From Thermocaproicibacter melissae (GTDB taxonomy: Bacteria > Bacillota > Clostridia > Oscillospirales > Acutalibacteraceae): DNA of 64,000 bases. The notes under the pieces are model-generated. The model ran no database searches and had not been told where the DNA came from. It saw nothing but the letters and a program-made list of their open reading frames with translations. Numbering within the stretch: position 1 is the first letter of the stretch; each line of letters opens with the position of its first letter. The DNA lies in assembly GCF_024498295.1 (NCBI RefSeq), contig NZ_CP101827.1, positions 1 to 64,000 on the forward strand, read 5' to 3'. Made by a program: the position numbers and the translations under genes. This document shows, piece after piece, positions 1 to 8,073 of this stretch.

Positions 1-1
1 A

Positions 2-565
2 TTATCAAAGCTGACAAAATTAAATGACCTGAGCTTGGAATCTAATTCTATAAGCAATATTTCCGCTTTGTCGAAGTTGACGGAATTGCAATATCTGAAC
101 CTTGCTGATAATAAAATCAGCGATATCTCCGCGCTTGCTGGGCTCAAATCATTAGAGAGTCTTAATATAGAAAAGAACAATCTGGATCTCTCAGCGGGTT
201 CCAAGACAATGAGCATCCTTAACGATATCAAGAGCAGAACGTCCAATGTCTCCTATTCGGAACAAAAGACATCATCTGGAACTTCGTCCGGAACATCGTC
301 TGGTACTTCGTCGAAGGCATCCTCTGGGTCAAGCTCAACATCGTCTAAATCGGGCACCTCGTCATCATCATCGAAATCGGGTGCTACAACTTCATCAGGC
401 ACAAGCAGAAGCACTTCGTCAACGGCCAGTCATTCAAACGGCAGCCCTCAGACCGGCGACAACAGCATGCCGTGGATTTGGTGCGTGGTCTGCGGTGTCA
501 GCGCAGCTGGAATTGTCGTTCTGGTAACGCTGCAGAATAAAAGGGAGCATACGGTAAGCCGCTAA
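2..565 (+). CDS. Leucine-rich-repeat cell-wall-anchored protein, 3' end only
   Basis: The frame is open from the left edge, so the N-terminus lies outside the window. The visible part begins with internalin-like leucine-rich repeats (units such as LQYLNLADNKISDISAL), which normally form a binding surface. A Ser/Thr/Gly linker of about 70 residues follows, with repeats of the type SSGTSSGT that fit a wall-spanning stalk. The C-terminus is a sorting signal: SPQTGD, a hydrophobic segment (WIWCVVCGVSAAGIVVLV), then a basic tail. The first motif residue is Ser instead of Leu, a variant seen in Ruminococcaceae-type surface proteins. A surface-adhesion role is inferred; no sortase gene is in the window. 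A terminator follows directly. Confidence 0.85.
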   Translation, partial: LSKLTKLNDLSLESNSISNISALSKLTELQYLNLADNKISDISALAGLKSLESLNIEKNNLDLSAGSKTMSILNDIKSRTSNVSYSEQKTSSGTSSGTSSGTSSKASSGSSSTSSKSGTSSSSSKSGATTSSGTSRSTSSTASHSNGSPQTGDNSMPWIWCVVCGVSAAGIVVLVTLQNKREHTVSR

Positions 566-574
566 AATCCAAAA

Positions 575-608
575 AAGGTGGAGCAGTTCACTGCCCCACC
601 TTTTTTTT
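575..608 (+). terminator. Rho-independent terminator after the LRR protein
   Basis: Stem GGTGG-GCAG / CTGC-CCACC with a TTCA loop is followed by a run of eight or more T. It begins ten bases after the stop codon. Confidence 0.85.
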
Positions 609-886
609 GGGAATCGTCTTGGTTATGGCGTTGTAAAAGGAAATTTAGCGATTTCAATGAAATAGCATCACAAATTTGGATTCGTTGAACAATCTGTAAA
701 GGCGTGCTATCATAACATTACTATAACCGTAAAAGCAAACCTTTTTGTCGAGTTTCGTTCCCAAAGAATGCAGTTTTTGATTCGGCGTAAAGTGAGACTT
801 TAACTGCGTAGAAAAGGAATGAGGCACTCGACCATATCGAGTGCCTCACATCTGTATCAAGAAGATAGTCTTCAAAAAGTGATGCT
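609..886. other. Intergenic region, possible orphan promoter and hairpin
   Basis: No coding region is convincing here. A plus-strand sigma-A-like pair (TTGAAC at 685-690, 17-bp spacer, TATCAT at 708-713) has no gene downstream. A near-perfect hairpin at about 832-848 (GAGGCACTCGA / TCGAGTGCCTC) lies 3' of the minus-strand ZIP gene and is probably its terminator, although the following T-run is weak. Confidence 0.4.
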
Positions 887-1675
887 TTATCCAAGCGCAA
901 TATCCAGAATCATCATCAAGGTAAACCCTATCGCGGTGCCGATTGTTCCGATGTTGCTGTGTTCACCGGACTGCGCTTCCGGAATCAATTCCTCGACCAC
1001 AACATAAATCATGGCTCCGGCGGCAAAAGAGAGGATATACGGCAGAACGGGAATGATAAGCGAGGTCAGAAGAATCGTCAAAAGTGCGCCGATGGGTTCT
1101 ACGATGCCGGAAAGGACACCGTAGGAAAAGGCTTTCTGTTTGGAAATGCCCGTGCCAACCAGCGGCATAGAGATAATTGCACCTTCCGGGAAGTTCTGAA
1201 CAGCAATGCCGATGGCAAGCGCAAAGGCGCCGGCGGCGGTAATGGTTGTGCTGCCGGAAGTAAATCCGGCGAAGACAACGCCGACTGCCATCCCTTCCGG
1301 TATATTATGTAAGGTGACAGCCAGAACGAGCATCAGCGATTTGCCGAGTTTTGATTTATGGCCTTCCGGTTTGTTGGAATTCACATGCAGGTGTGGGATG
1401 ATGGTATCCAGCAAAAGCAAAAATCCCACGCCGAGCAAAAATCCGACGGAGCACGGAAGCCATGTGATGCCGCCCTGCTCTGCCGTCATATCAATTGCCG
1501 GAATGAGCAAGGACCAAACCGATGCGGCAATCATAACGCCGGATGCAAACCCGAGGAATACTTTTTGTACGTTGGGTTTCATTTCCCCTTTGAGGAAAAA
1601 GACCATCGCCGCACCGAGAATGGTTCCGGCAAGCGGGATGATTAGTCCGATTACGATTTTCATTGTGTCACTCAT
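887..1675 (-). CDS. ZIP family divalent metal transporter
   Basis: A 262-residue membrane protein with about eight hydrophobic segments. Two signature helices are clear: HNIPEG near residue 122 and QNFPEG near residue 159. These supply the metal-site His, Asn and Glu residues of the ZIP family (ZupT/GufA-like). A His-containing cytoplasmic loop (HLHVNSNKPEGHKSK) sits between helices 3 and 4, as is usual. Family members move zinc, and sometimes iron or manganese, into the cytoplasm; the substrate cannot be fixed from sequence. The start is supported by AAAGGA eight bases upstream. It is monocistronic, with a hairpin after the stop. Confidence 0.9.
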   Translation of the reverse strand: MSDTMKIVIGLIIPLAGTILGAAMVFFLKGEMKPNVQKVFLGFASGVMIAASVWSLLIPAIDMTAEQGGITWLPCSVGFLLGVGFLLLLDTIIPHLHVNSNKPEGHKSKLGKSLMLVLAVTLHNIPEGMAVGVVFAGFTSGSTTITAAGAFALAIGIAVQNFPEGAIISMPLVGTGISKQKAFSYGVLSGIVEPIGALLTILLTSLIIPVLPYILSFAAGAMIYVVVEELIPEAQSGEHSNIGTIGTAIGFTLMMILDIALG

Positions 1676-2015
1676 AGCGTTATCCTTTCGGGGGGAATTC
1701 TTTTTTCTTTCGCGTCTTCTATCTCGGCTAAACCAAATTTGAAGATAGTTTTACAGCGTCGGCCTCGTGTTCCAATTACTGTTTTCTTTGCCAACTCAAG
1801 TTATTATACATCGGCGCGTTTTCATTTACAATATTCCGGTCCGGCAAACACAAACGCTGTGCAGGGGTGCTCACAAAAAATAATGTAATAATAGATTGCG
1901 ACCGCGGCCACAATGCGCTTTTCAAAAGCCGCGTAGCGCATGGCGAAATAACCGCCCCAAGCAATGTCAACCATGGCGCACCGCTCAATTATGGGCAAAA
2001 TCCGAGGGTGAACGA
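1676..2015. other. Intergenic region with a possible small ORF
   Basis: The AT-rich first half holds the upstream region of the ZIP gene. From about 1894 the composition becomes GC-rich and coding-like. In frame 1, from a GTG at 1867 to TGA at 2017-2019, about 50 codons read through (ending NHGAPLNYGQNPRVNE) and overlap the DUF1848 start as ATGA. No clear ribosome binding site precedes that GTG. It may be a leader peptide or the end of a decayed gene. Confidence 0.3.
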
Positions 2016-2939
2016 ATGATTATAAGTGCAAGCAGAAGAACCGATATACCAACGTACTACTCCGAATGGTTTTATAACCGAATCAAGGAAGGATTTGTGT
2101 ATGTGCGAAATCCGATGAATTCGCACCAAGTCAGTAAAATTCCGCTGACGCCTGATGTGGTGGACGGAATCGTATTCTGGACAAAAAATCCAATCCCGAT
2201 GATGAACCGGCTTCGCGAACTGGATGATCACATTTATTATTTTCAGTTTACGATAACCCCTTACGGAACGGATATCGAGCCGAACATCCCCTCGAAAAAG
2301 GATGCCATCATTCCTGCCTTTCAAGAGTTATCCCGTACCTTAGGGAAAGAGCGTGTCATTTGGCGATATGACCCTATCTTGTTTAGCGAGAAATATACTT
2401 TTGAATATCATGTAAGGAGCTTCGAAGCCCTTGCCAACCGGTTAGCAGGCTATACGGAAAAGTGCACTGTCAGCTTTTTGGATTTTTACCAAAGCACCCG
2501 AAAGAATACTTCCTCGCTGAAAATATACGATGCAAGTATGGAGCAGAAAAAGCGGCTCATGTGTAAATTCGCTGAAATCGCAAAATCGGTGGGAATCGAT
2601 ATCGACACCTGTGCGGAAAAGATTGACCTGAGCAAATTCGGCATTCAGCATGCTCATTGCATCGACAAAGAAAGATTGGAACGCATCGGCGGCTTTCGGC
2701 TCAATCTTGAAAAAGACAAGACTCAGCGTGCCGAATGTGGATGCGTTGCAAGCATCGACATCGGAGCCTACGGCACCTGTAGAAACGGATGCCTTTACTG
2801 CTACGCCAATCACAGCCAAAAAGTTGTTTTACGGAATTGTGCTCAGCATGACCCGAAATCTCCTTTATTGTTTGGGAAGATTTCAGACGGAGACGAAGTG
2901 AAAATCAGAAAGGTTAAGTCTTGCAAAGACTGCCGCTGA
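2016..2939 (+). CDS. DUF1848 family protein
   Basis: A 307-residue protein starting MIISASRRTDIPTYY, which is the typical opening of the DUF1848 family. The ATG at 2016 is preceded by GAGGGTG with a 5-base spacer; the longer in-frame ORF from 1896 has no such site. Conserved stretches include IVFWTKNP near residue 64 and VIWRYDPI near 115. The C-terminus carries a cysteine cluster, CGCVASIDIGAYGTCRNGC followed by LYCYAN, resembling a 4Fe-4S or radical-SAM-like site, and a final CKDC. The biochemical role of the family is unknown, so only the family call is secure. Confidence 0.88.
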   Translation: MIISASRRTDIPTYYSEWFYNRIKEGFVYVRNPMNSHQVSKIPLTPDVVDGIVFWTKNPIPMMNRLRELDDHIYYFQFTITPYGTDIEPNIPSKKDAIIPAFQELSRTLGKERVIWRYDPILFSEKYTFEYHVRSFEALANRLAGYTEKCTVSFLDFYQSTRKNTSSLKIYDASMEQKKRLMCKFAEIAKSVGIDIDTCAEKIDLSKFGIQHAHCIDKERLERIGGFRLNLEKDKTQRAECGCVASIDIGAYGTCRNGCLYCYANHSQKVVLRNCAQHDPKSPLLFGKISDGDEVKIRKVKSCKDCR

Positions 2940-3201
2940 TACAGGGCCAAAGCCTTCGATCTCAATCAACTTTCACAACATGAAGCAAAAGAACTGCTAT
3001 GTCACGCTGCTTGCGAAAGAAACTTCCACAGGTCCATATTCCGTGCCTACTTCCGAAGAATACTACTACAAAGGGGATAACCCGGAAGTTTGGCAGAAAT
3101 TTTTTGATTGCCGCGACCCAGGCGGTTACCATTTCTTGCAGTATTACCAGAAACTCAGCAACGGCTCTACATTTACGTGGGGGTCCTCAGATCTTCTAAG
3201 C
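2938..3201 (+). pseudogene. Fragment of a larger extracellular or membrane protein
   Basis: An open frame starts right after the DUF1848 stop (an ATG occurs at 2980, without a ribosome binding site). It encodes a stretch with coding character, including CYVTLLAKE, STGPYSVP, EEYYYKGD and GGYHFLQYYQK. From memory these resemble segments of large Clostridial surface or membrane proteins; no domain name can be assigned. The frame then runs into the terminator hairpin and gives low-complexity sequence. There is no signal peptide, membrane segment or good start, so I read it as a remnant left by deletion. A short expressed protein cannot be excluded. Confidence 0.4.
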
Positions 3202-3203
3202 AG

Positions 3204-3242
3204 AAAAAAGCGCGCTCCGCAATTGCGGGGCGCGCTTTTTTG
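3204..3242. terminator. Bidirectional terminator
   Basis: GC-rich stem AGCGCGC-CCGC / GCGG-GCGCGCT with an AATT loop, flanked by A-run and T-run. It serves the end of deoD on the minus strand and any plus-strand transcript from the DUF1848 side. Confidence 0.85.
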
Positions 3243-3250
3243 TTTTAGCT

Positions 3251-3976
3251 TTAGTCTGCGTTCTGCCACGCGGTTTCGAGTGCAACCTCCATCATCTCGT
3301 GGAACGAATTCTGCCTGTCCTCTGCGGAAAGCGCCTCTCCCGTAAAGATATGGTCGGAAATCGTAAGAATGCTGAGCGCCTTTTTATGGCAGGCAGCCGC
3401 CGTCCAGTAAAGGCCGGCCGTTTCCATTTCCACCGCCAAGTGGCCGAGGTCACGCAATTTCGCGTTGAGGTCCGGCTGCGGATAATAGAAGAAATCGGAG
3501 CAGTAAACGGTTCCCACAACGGCATGCACGCCGAGTTTCTCGGCGGCTTTTACGGAATCCGCCAGCAGCCCGTAGTCCGCCACAGGAGCGAAAATACCCG
3601 GTACGCCGTATGCCGCTCCGTAGTTGGAGTTTGTGGAAGCACCCATGGCAATGACGACATCGCGCACTTTCACGTTGTCGGTCAATCCGCCTGCGGAGCC
3701 GATACGGATGATGGCTTCCACCCCGAATTGATTGAACAGCTCCGTAGCGTAAATGCCCATGGACGGGATACCCATGCCGCTGCCCATGACGGAAATTTTC
3801 TTGCCGCGATAAGTTCCGGTGTAACCCAGCATATTGCGCACCGTGTTGAAGCAGACAACATCTTTGAGGTAATGGTCCGCAACATATTTTGCGCGGAGCG
3901 GGTCTCCGGGCATCAGGACGACTTTGGCGATGTCCGCTTCCGCAACGATGCTGGCCGAAATAGATGACTTTGACAT
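3251..3976 (-). CDS. deoD: Purine nucleoside phosphorylase, DeoD type
   Basis: A 241-residue cytoplasmic enzyme of the hexameric DeoD family, which cleaves purine nucleosides with phosphate to base and sugar 1-phosphate. Visible marks are VVLMPGDPLRAKYVA near the N-terminus (phosphate and sugar site), GSGMGIPSMGIY, RIGSAGG, VEMETAGLY (the ribose-binding Met-Glu) and ISDHIFTGE (the catalytic Asp). The ATG at 3976 has GAGAGG eight bases upstream; the open frame extends to 4057 without a site. It is the last gene of a three-gene minus-strand unit with mtnA and a class II aldolase. This suggests it also phosphorolyses 5'-deoxyadenosine or methylthioadenosine, which is an inference. Confidence 0.93.
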   Translation of the reverse strand: MSKSSISASIVAEADIAKVVLMPGDPLRAKYVADHYLKDVVCFNTVRNMLGYTGTYRGKKISVMGSGMGIPSMGIYATELFNQFGVEAIIRIGSAGGLTDNVKVRDVVIAMGASTNSNYGAAYGVPGIFAPVADYGLLADSVKAAEKLGVHAVVGTVYCSDFFYYPQPDLNAKLRDLGHLAVEMETAGLYWTAAACHKKALSILTISDHIFTGEALSAEDRQNSFHEMMEVALETAWQNAD

Positions 3977-4049
3977 TGTCGAAACCTCTCTTTTCCAAAT
4001 ATTTTTTACTTCGCCCGGGGTGTCCGGACGTGAATCGGTTTTGTCCAAA

Positions 4050-5117
4050 TTACTCAAACAGTTTTCGCAGGCTTTCCGTGTAAGGCGGGCGACAGATTCC
4101 CTTTTCCGTCACGATGCCGGTAACCAGCGTGTGGTCGGTGACGTCAAAAGCGGGATTGTAACATTTGACCTCTTTCAGCGCCATCGGCTCCCGGTAGAAT
4201 TTCTCTTTGATTTCCTCCGGGTCGCGCAGCTCAATTTTAATGTCCTCGCCCGTCGGGCAGTTCAGGTCAATCGTGGAAGTCGGCCCAAGGGTATAGAACG
4301 GGATGCCGTAGTATTTTGCAAGAATCGCCACGCCGGAGGTGCCGATTTTATTAGCGAAATCGCCGTTTGCCGCGATGCGGTCGCAGCCGACGAAGCAGGC
4401 GTTCACCCAACCGTTTTTCATGACGATGCTCGCCATGTTGTCGCAAATCAGCGTCACATCGACCCCGGCCTTCTGCAGTTCAAACGAGGTCAGGCGCGCC
4501 CCCTGCAGAAGCGGGCGGGTCTCGTCCGCAAACACATGAAACTTCATGCCTCTCTCTGTGCCGAGAAGAATCGGCCCTAGGGCGGTTCCGTAGCGCGAGG
4601 TGGCGAGCGGGCCGGCATTGCAGTGCGTCAGGATTCCGTCGCCGTCATGCAGCAGCGAAAGGCCGTATTCCGAAATCTTGCGGCACATGTTGATGTCTTC
4701 CTGATGAATCTTCACACATTCCTCGTGAAGCCGCTCCACGATTTCCGGCACCGGAAGTTCCGCGTTATCACGCACAACGCCCTCCATGCGGTTCAGCACC
4801 CAGCTGAGGTTCACCGCCGTGGGGCGCGAGGAATTGAGGTACTCCTTGACCTCGTGAACCTTCTGTGCAAATTCCTCATACGGCAGATTTTGAAACTGCC
4901 TTGCGAGCACATACAGGGCATATCCCGCAAAAATTCCGATGGCCGGAGCGCCGCGTACTTTCAGCGTTGCGATGGCATCAAAGCAGTCTTCCGCGCGGTT
5001 CAACGTCAGATACTCCACACGGTTCGGTAGCTGCGTCTGGTCGATGATGACAACAGAGGCTCCGTCCTCCGAAAGCTTTACATTTTCTGCGTGTGTTACG
5101 GTTCTAATCTCGTTCAT
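4050..5117 (-). CDS. mtnA: S-methyl-5-thioribose-1-phosphate isomerase (MtnA/DrdA type)
   Basis: A 355-residue aldose-ketose isomerase of the eIF2B-like family. It converts 5-methylthioribose-1-phosphate, or 5-deoxyribose-1-phosphate, to the ribulose form. Family marks are [14 protein letters not shown] near residue 53, HCNAGPLAT with the catalytic Cys near 165, CDNMAS near 201, and [17 protein letters not shown] with the catalytic Asp near 240. GGAG precedes the ATG. It lies between the aldolase and deoD, about 73 bases from the deoD start. With no methionine-salvage dioxygenase or enolase genes nearby, its product most likely goes to the adjacent aldolase. Confidence 0.92.
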   Translation of the reverse strand: MNEIRTVTHAENVKLSEDGASVVIIDQTQLPNRVEYLTLNRAEDCFDAIATLKVRGAPAIGIFAGYALYVLARQFQNLPYEEFAQKVHEVKEYLNSSRPTAVNLSWVLNRMEGVVRDNAELPVPEIVERLHEECVKIHQEDINMCRKISEYGLSLLHDGDGILTHCNAGPLATSRYGTALGPILLGTERGMKFHVFADETRPLLQGARLTSFELQKAGVDVTLICDNMASIVMKNGWVNACFVGCDRIAANGDFANKIGTSGVAILAKYYGIPFYTLGPTSTIDLNCPTGEDIKIELRDPEEIKEKFYREPMALKEVKCYNPAFDVTDHTLVTGIVTEKGICRPPYTESLRKLFE

Positions 5118-5145
5118 GTCTGCTTCTCCTATTTTGGTCTCAGCA

Positions 5146-5790
5146 TCATTTTTGATTCTGGCCGTAGTGATGCTCCATGAAATCCTTCATGTACGCCACA
5201 TTTTCCTGCGAAATCACGCTCGGCTCGCCGATGGTAAGAGCCATCCGGTAAATCTGCGCCGTCATTTCGAGTACCTCGCAGACGCGGAAGGCTAAGTCGA
5301 TATCTTTTCCGACGGACACCGCGCCGTGGTTTGCAATGAGGCACGCCGCCCCGCTGCCGAGCGTTGACACCACATTGTCGGCAAGCTCCTGCGTGCCGGG
5401 CAGCGCATACTTCGTGACCTTTACTTCGCCGCCGAGCACCTGCGCAGCCTCATCAATAATCGGAGGAATCGGGCGGTGCAGCACACCGAATACAGACGAC
5501 TCCACCGGATGAGTATGGATCACCGCGTTGACATCCGGCCGCGCACGGTAAATGCCGAGATGCATGGCGGCTTCTACCGTCGGCTTGCGTTTTCCTTCTT
5601 TCACCGAACCGTCGGGATTCATGACCACAATATCGTCGTTTGTCAGCAAATCGTAGGGCATAGCCGACGGGGTCAGATACACCAGCCCCGTTTCGGGGTC
5701 GCGCACGCTGATGTTGCCCCATGTCTCCACCGTGAGGCCGCTGTGCAGCATGCGGATTCCGGCGTTTCTGACAATCTCCCTGAAATTCAA
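5146..5790 (-). CDS. Class II aldolase/adducin family protein
   Basis: A 214-residue zinc-dependent aldolase of the L-fuculose-phosphate type. Metal and active-site marks include [19 protein letters not shown], the IHTHPVESS metal-binding His pair near residue 95, and a further His in ANHGAVSVG near 155. The start is TTG at 5790 with GAGGGG upstream; no ATG fits. It is the first gene of the unit with mtnA and deoD, behind a good promoter. In the known DHAP shunt such an aldolase splits 5-methylthioribulose- or 5-deoxyribulose-1-phosphate into dihydroxyacetone phosphate and an aldehyde. This is the most likely role here, though not proven by sequence. Confidence 0.88.
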   Translation of the reverse strand: MNFREIVRNAGIRMLHSGLTVETWGNISVRDPETGLVYLTPSAMPYDLLTNDDIVVMNPDGSVKEGKRKPTVEAAMHLGIYRARPDVNAVIHTHPVESSVFGVLHRPIPPIIDEAAQVLGGEVKVTKYALPGTQELADNVVSTLGSGAACLIANHGAVSVGKDIDLAFRVCEVLEMTAQIYRMALTIGEPSVISQENVAYMKDFMEHHYGQNQK

Positions 5791-5828
5791 ACGGGATTCC
5801 CCTCTCCGGAATTTCCAATTCTTTCTTC

Positions 5829-5856
5829 ATTTTAATATTTTGCGTAGAAAAGTCAA
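5829..5856 (-). promoter_or_regulatory. Sigma-A promoter of aldolase-mtnA-deoD
   Basis: On the minus strand, TTGACT (plus coordinates 5851-5856) and TAAAAT (5829-5834) are separated by 16 bp, about 40 bases upstream of the TTG start. Confidence 0.65.
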
Positions 5857-5877
5857 TCAGCTAATTTGGGGTAACCA

Positions 5878-5906
5878 CGCAAAAAAGCTGCCGAAAAGGC
5901 CGCTCT
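5878..5906 (-). terminator. Probable terminator after mntR
   Basis: On the minus strand an imperfect GCGGCC / GGCAGC hairpin is followed by six T, about 50 bases beyond the mntR stop. Confidence 0.5.
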
Positions 5907-5956
5907 TTTTAATCGCCGAAGCAAATGCCGATGCTTTTTGCCGTGCGGATTCACGT

Positions 5957-6439
5957 TCAAGTAGATTTCTCTTTGCGGCTTTCCTGAAAAGCCTTGTAGT
6001 CCTTCAAAATCTCCGGGTGCTGCGTCATGTACTCCACATAGATCTCAAAGCACTGAACCGTTTCATTGCTCAGCATGTGCTCGATTTTTTCGGTTTCTTC
6101 CAGCTGTCTGTTCTCTCTGACGCCGATCAGGCGCATAAAGCTTTCCACGACATCGTGGCGTTTGAGCAGCTTTGCGCCGAGTTCTTTGCCCTTATCCGTC
6201 ATGGTGATAACGCCGTATCGTTCATATTTGACAAGCTGGAGGTTGGAAAGGTGCTGCATCATTTTTGTGGTAGAAGGCGGCTGCACGTTCAAGGCCTGCG
6301 AGAGTGTATGGATTCGGGTAAAGCCCGTTTCCCGGCAAAGGCGGTAAATCATCTCGAGGTAATCTTCCATGGAAGCCGTAAGAGAATTTTCTTCTTTTTT
6401 GAGGGACTCGCTGAATGTGAAAAAACCCTTATTTTCCAT
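5957..6439 (-). CDS. mntR: DtxR-family manganese-responsive regulator
   Basis: A 160-residue repressor with an N-terminal winged helix and C-terminal metal-sensing dimer domain. Residues matching the Bacillus MntR metal ligands are visible: Asp26 and Glu29 in MEDYLEMIY, a His in KRHDVVESF, and the Glu-x-x-Glu-His group in TEKIEHMLS. It lacks the SH3 domain of full-length DtxR, as in MntR. About 18 extra residues precede the usual start. It is divergent from mntH with about 150 bases between them, so it very likely represses mntH and perhaps itself when Mn(II) is sufficient. Confidence 0.9.
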   Translation of the reverse strand: MENKGFFTFSESLKKEENSLTASMEDYLEMIYRLCRETGFTRIHTLSQALNVQPPSTTKMMQHLSNLQLVKYERYGVITMTDKGKELGAKLLKRHDVVESFMRLIGVRENRQLEETEKIEHMLSNETVQCFEIYVEYMTQHPEILKDYKAFQESRKEKST

Positions 6440-6519
6440 GCAGCATCTGCCTCCTTGGCACCGGCTTTCGGCTTCTTCTGCCGCAGCTGTTTCATTCTAT
6501 GCCGGAACACATTTGCGTT

Positions 6520-6537
6520 AGTATCATAATTTATACT
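6520..6537. promoter_or_regulatory. Candidate MntR operator between mntR and mntH
   Basis: A small inverted repeat (AGTAT-N8-ATACT) in an AT-rich stretch lies about 50 bases before the mntH start. The arms are short, so this is a suggestion only. Confidence 0.3.
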
Positions 6538-6587
6538 GTTGAAACAATGTTAGAAGCAGCAAACAAAACTACTTGAAGGTGAAAATC

Positions 6588-7892
6588 ATGGCGAATGAAA
6601 TTGGAGTGATTGACGCGGGTCTGGGGGGGGTGACAGGTTCTTCCCCGCTTTACAGGCCGCGTACAAAGCATAAAAAAGGCAAAGTCAGGCAGCTCCTCGG
6701 ATTCCTCGGGCCTGCTTTTGTCGTCAGCGTAGCCTATATAGACCCCGGGAACTTTGCAACCAACATCAGCGGCGGTTCCAAATTCAATTACGCGTTAATC
6801 TGGGTCATCCTCTTCAGCAACCTCATGGCAATCTTTCTTCAGACCATGTCGGCAAAGCTCGGAATCGCAACCGGGCGCAACCTGCCCGAGCTATGCGCGC
6901 AGGTCTTTCCAAAGCCCGTGAACTGGTTTTTCTGGATTGTTGCGGAAATCGGCGCAATGGCAACCGACCTTGCGGAATTTCTCGGCGGGACGCTCGGCCT
7001 AAACCTGCTGTTTCACATTCCGATGCTCTACGCAGGCCTCCTGACCGGTTTGCTGACCTACCTGATTTGCTACATGGAGAAATACGGACAAAAACTGGTT
7101 GAAATCATCATCACTGCCCTTCTCGGAGTAATCAGCGTCTCCTATCTGTTTGAGATTTTCCTCGCAAAGCCGGACTGGGCGCAGGTTGGGATTCACACCT
7201 TTGTGCCGACGCTGCCAAACGGAGAGGCCGTTACCATCGCGGTCGGGATGCTGGGCGCAACGGTAATGCCACACGTGATTTACCTACATTCCCAGCTTGT
7301 TCAGTGCCGGTGCCGCGATACAACGCCGGAGGGAAAGCGGCACCATCTGAAAATGGAGAAAATCGACATCTCCATTGCCATGAACATCGCATTCTTTGTG
7401 AACGCGGCGATGGTCATTGTTTCTGCCGCGGTTTTCCACCGCAACGGCATCGTTGTGGAAAATATGCAGGACGCGCATAAATCCTTGGAACCGCTGTTAG
7501 GTTCGCTTTCCAGCGGTGCCTTCGGAATCGCTCTTCTCGCCTCGGGCCTTTCGTCTTCCGCTGTGGGCACCATGGCCGGTCAGACCATTATGAAGGGCTT
7601 TGTGAACATCAGCATCCCGGTGAACATCAGAAGGCTCATCACCATGCTGCCCGCGCTCATTATCATCGCCGTCGGCATCAATCCCATGGACGCGCTCGTT
7701 CTGAGCCAAGTCGCGCTGAGCTTTATTCTTCCGATTCCGATTCTTCAGATGCTTTCGATTGCAAAGCGAAAAGACCTGATGGGCGAGTTTGCGAACACCA
7801 AACGAGTTCAGTTCCTCGGCACGGTGATTGCGGGCATTGTCATCTGCCTGAACGCCGTTCTGCTGTACCTTACCTTTACGGGAAAAGCATAA
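6588..7892 (+). CDS. mntH: Nramp family manganese transporter MntH
   Basis: A 434-residue proton-coupled divalent metal importer with about eleven membrane segments. The two unwound-helix metal motifs are present: DPGNFATNI in TM1 (near residue 48) and GATVMPHVIYLHS in TM6 (near 226), including the metal-selective Met. The ATG at 6588 has AAGGTG at a 5-base spacing; a TTG at 6573 in the same frame is less likely. It is divergent from the mntR-type regulator and ends in a terminator. It imports Mn(II), and possibly Fe(II), into the cytoplasm. A short soluble N-terminal extension precedes TM1. Confidence 0.94.
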   Translation: MANEIGVIDAGLGGVTGSSPLYRPRTKHKKGKVRQLLGFLGPAFVVSVAYIDPGNFATNISGGSKFNYALIWVILFSNLMAIFLQTMSAKLGIATGRNLPELCAQVFPKPVNWFFWIVAEIGAMATDLAEFLGGTLGLNLLFHIPMLYAGLLTGLLTYLICYMEKYGQKLVEIIITALLGVISVSYLFEIFLAKPDWAQVGIHTFVPTLPNGEAVTIAVGMLGATVMPHVIYLHSQLVQCRCRDTTPEGKRHHLKMEKIDISIAMNIAFFVNAAMVIVSAAVFHRNGIVVENMQDAHKSLEPLLGSLSSGAFGIALLASGLSSSAVGTMAGQTIMKGFVNISIPVNIRRLITMLPALIIIAVGINPMDALVLSQVALSFILPIPILQMLSIAKRKDLMGEFANTKRVQFLGTVIAGIVICLNAVLLYLTFTGKA

Positions 7893-7894
7893 AG

Positions 7895-7930
7895 AAGAGA
7901 AGCCGTTCGACTGCATCGAACGGCCTCTTA
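7895..7930 (+). terminator. Terminator after mntH
   Basis: Stem GCCGTTCGA / TCGAACGGC with a CTGCA loop lies just after the mntH stop. The T-run is short. Confidence 0.65.
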
Positions 7931-8018
7931 ATTTAGGATACCAAACCTATTTGCAGCCTTCCGGAAAGTACGTATGAAGGTGCTAGACTGTAATTCTGTC
8001 TTTAAGTGGATAGCGACA

Positions 8019-8058
8019 TAAAAGGCTCCTACCGTGGATTCATGATAGGAGCCTTTTG
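8019..8058 (-). terminator. Terminator of the paaK-ior operon
   Basis: Stem AAAAGGCTCCTA / TAGGAGCCTTTT lies just beyond the ACT gene stop on the minus strand and ends in T. Confidence 0.75.
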
Positions 8059-8073
8059 TTTGCAATAAACTAA

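Noticed and set aside
720-770. Cyclic di-GMP riboswitch fragment (AAAGCAAACC)
   Set aside because: Only a short motif matches; the rest of the consensus and the paired stems are missing.
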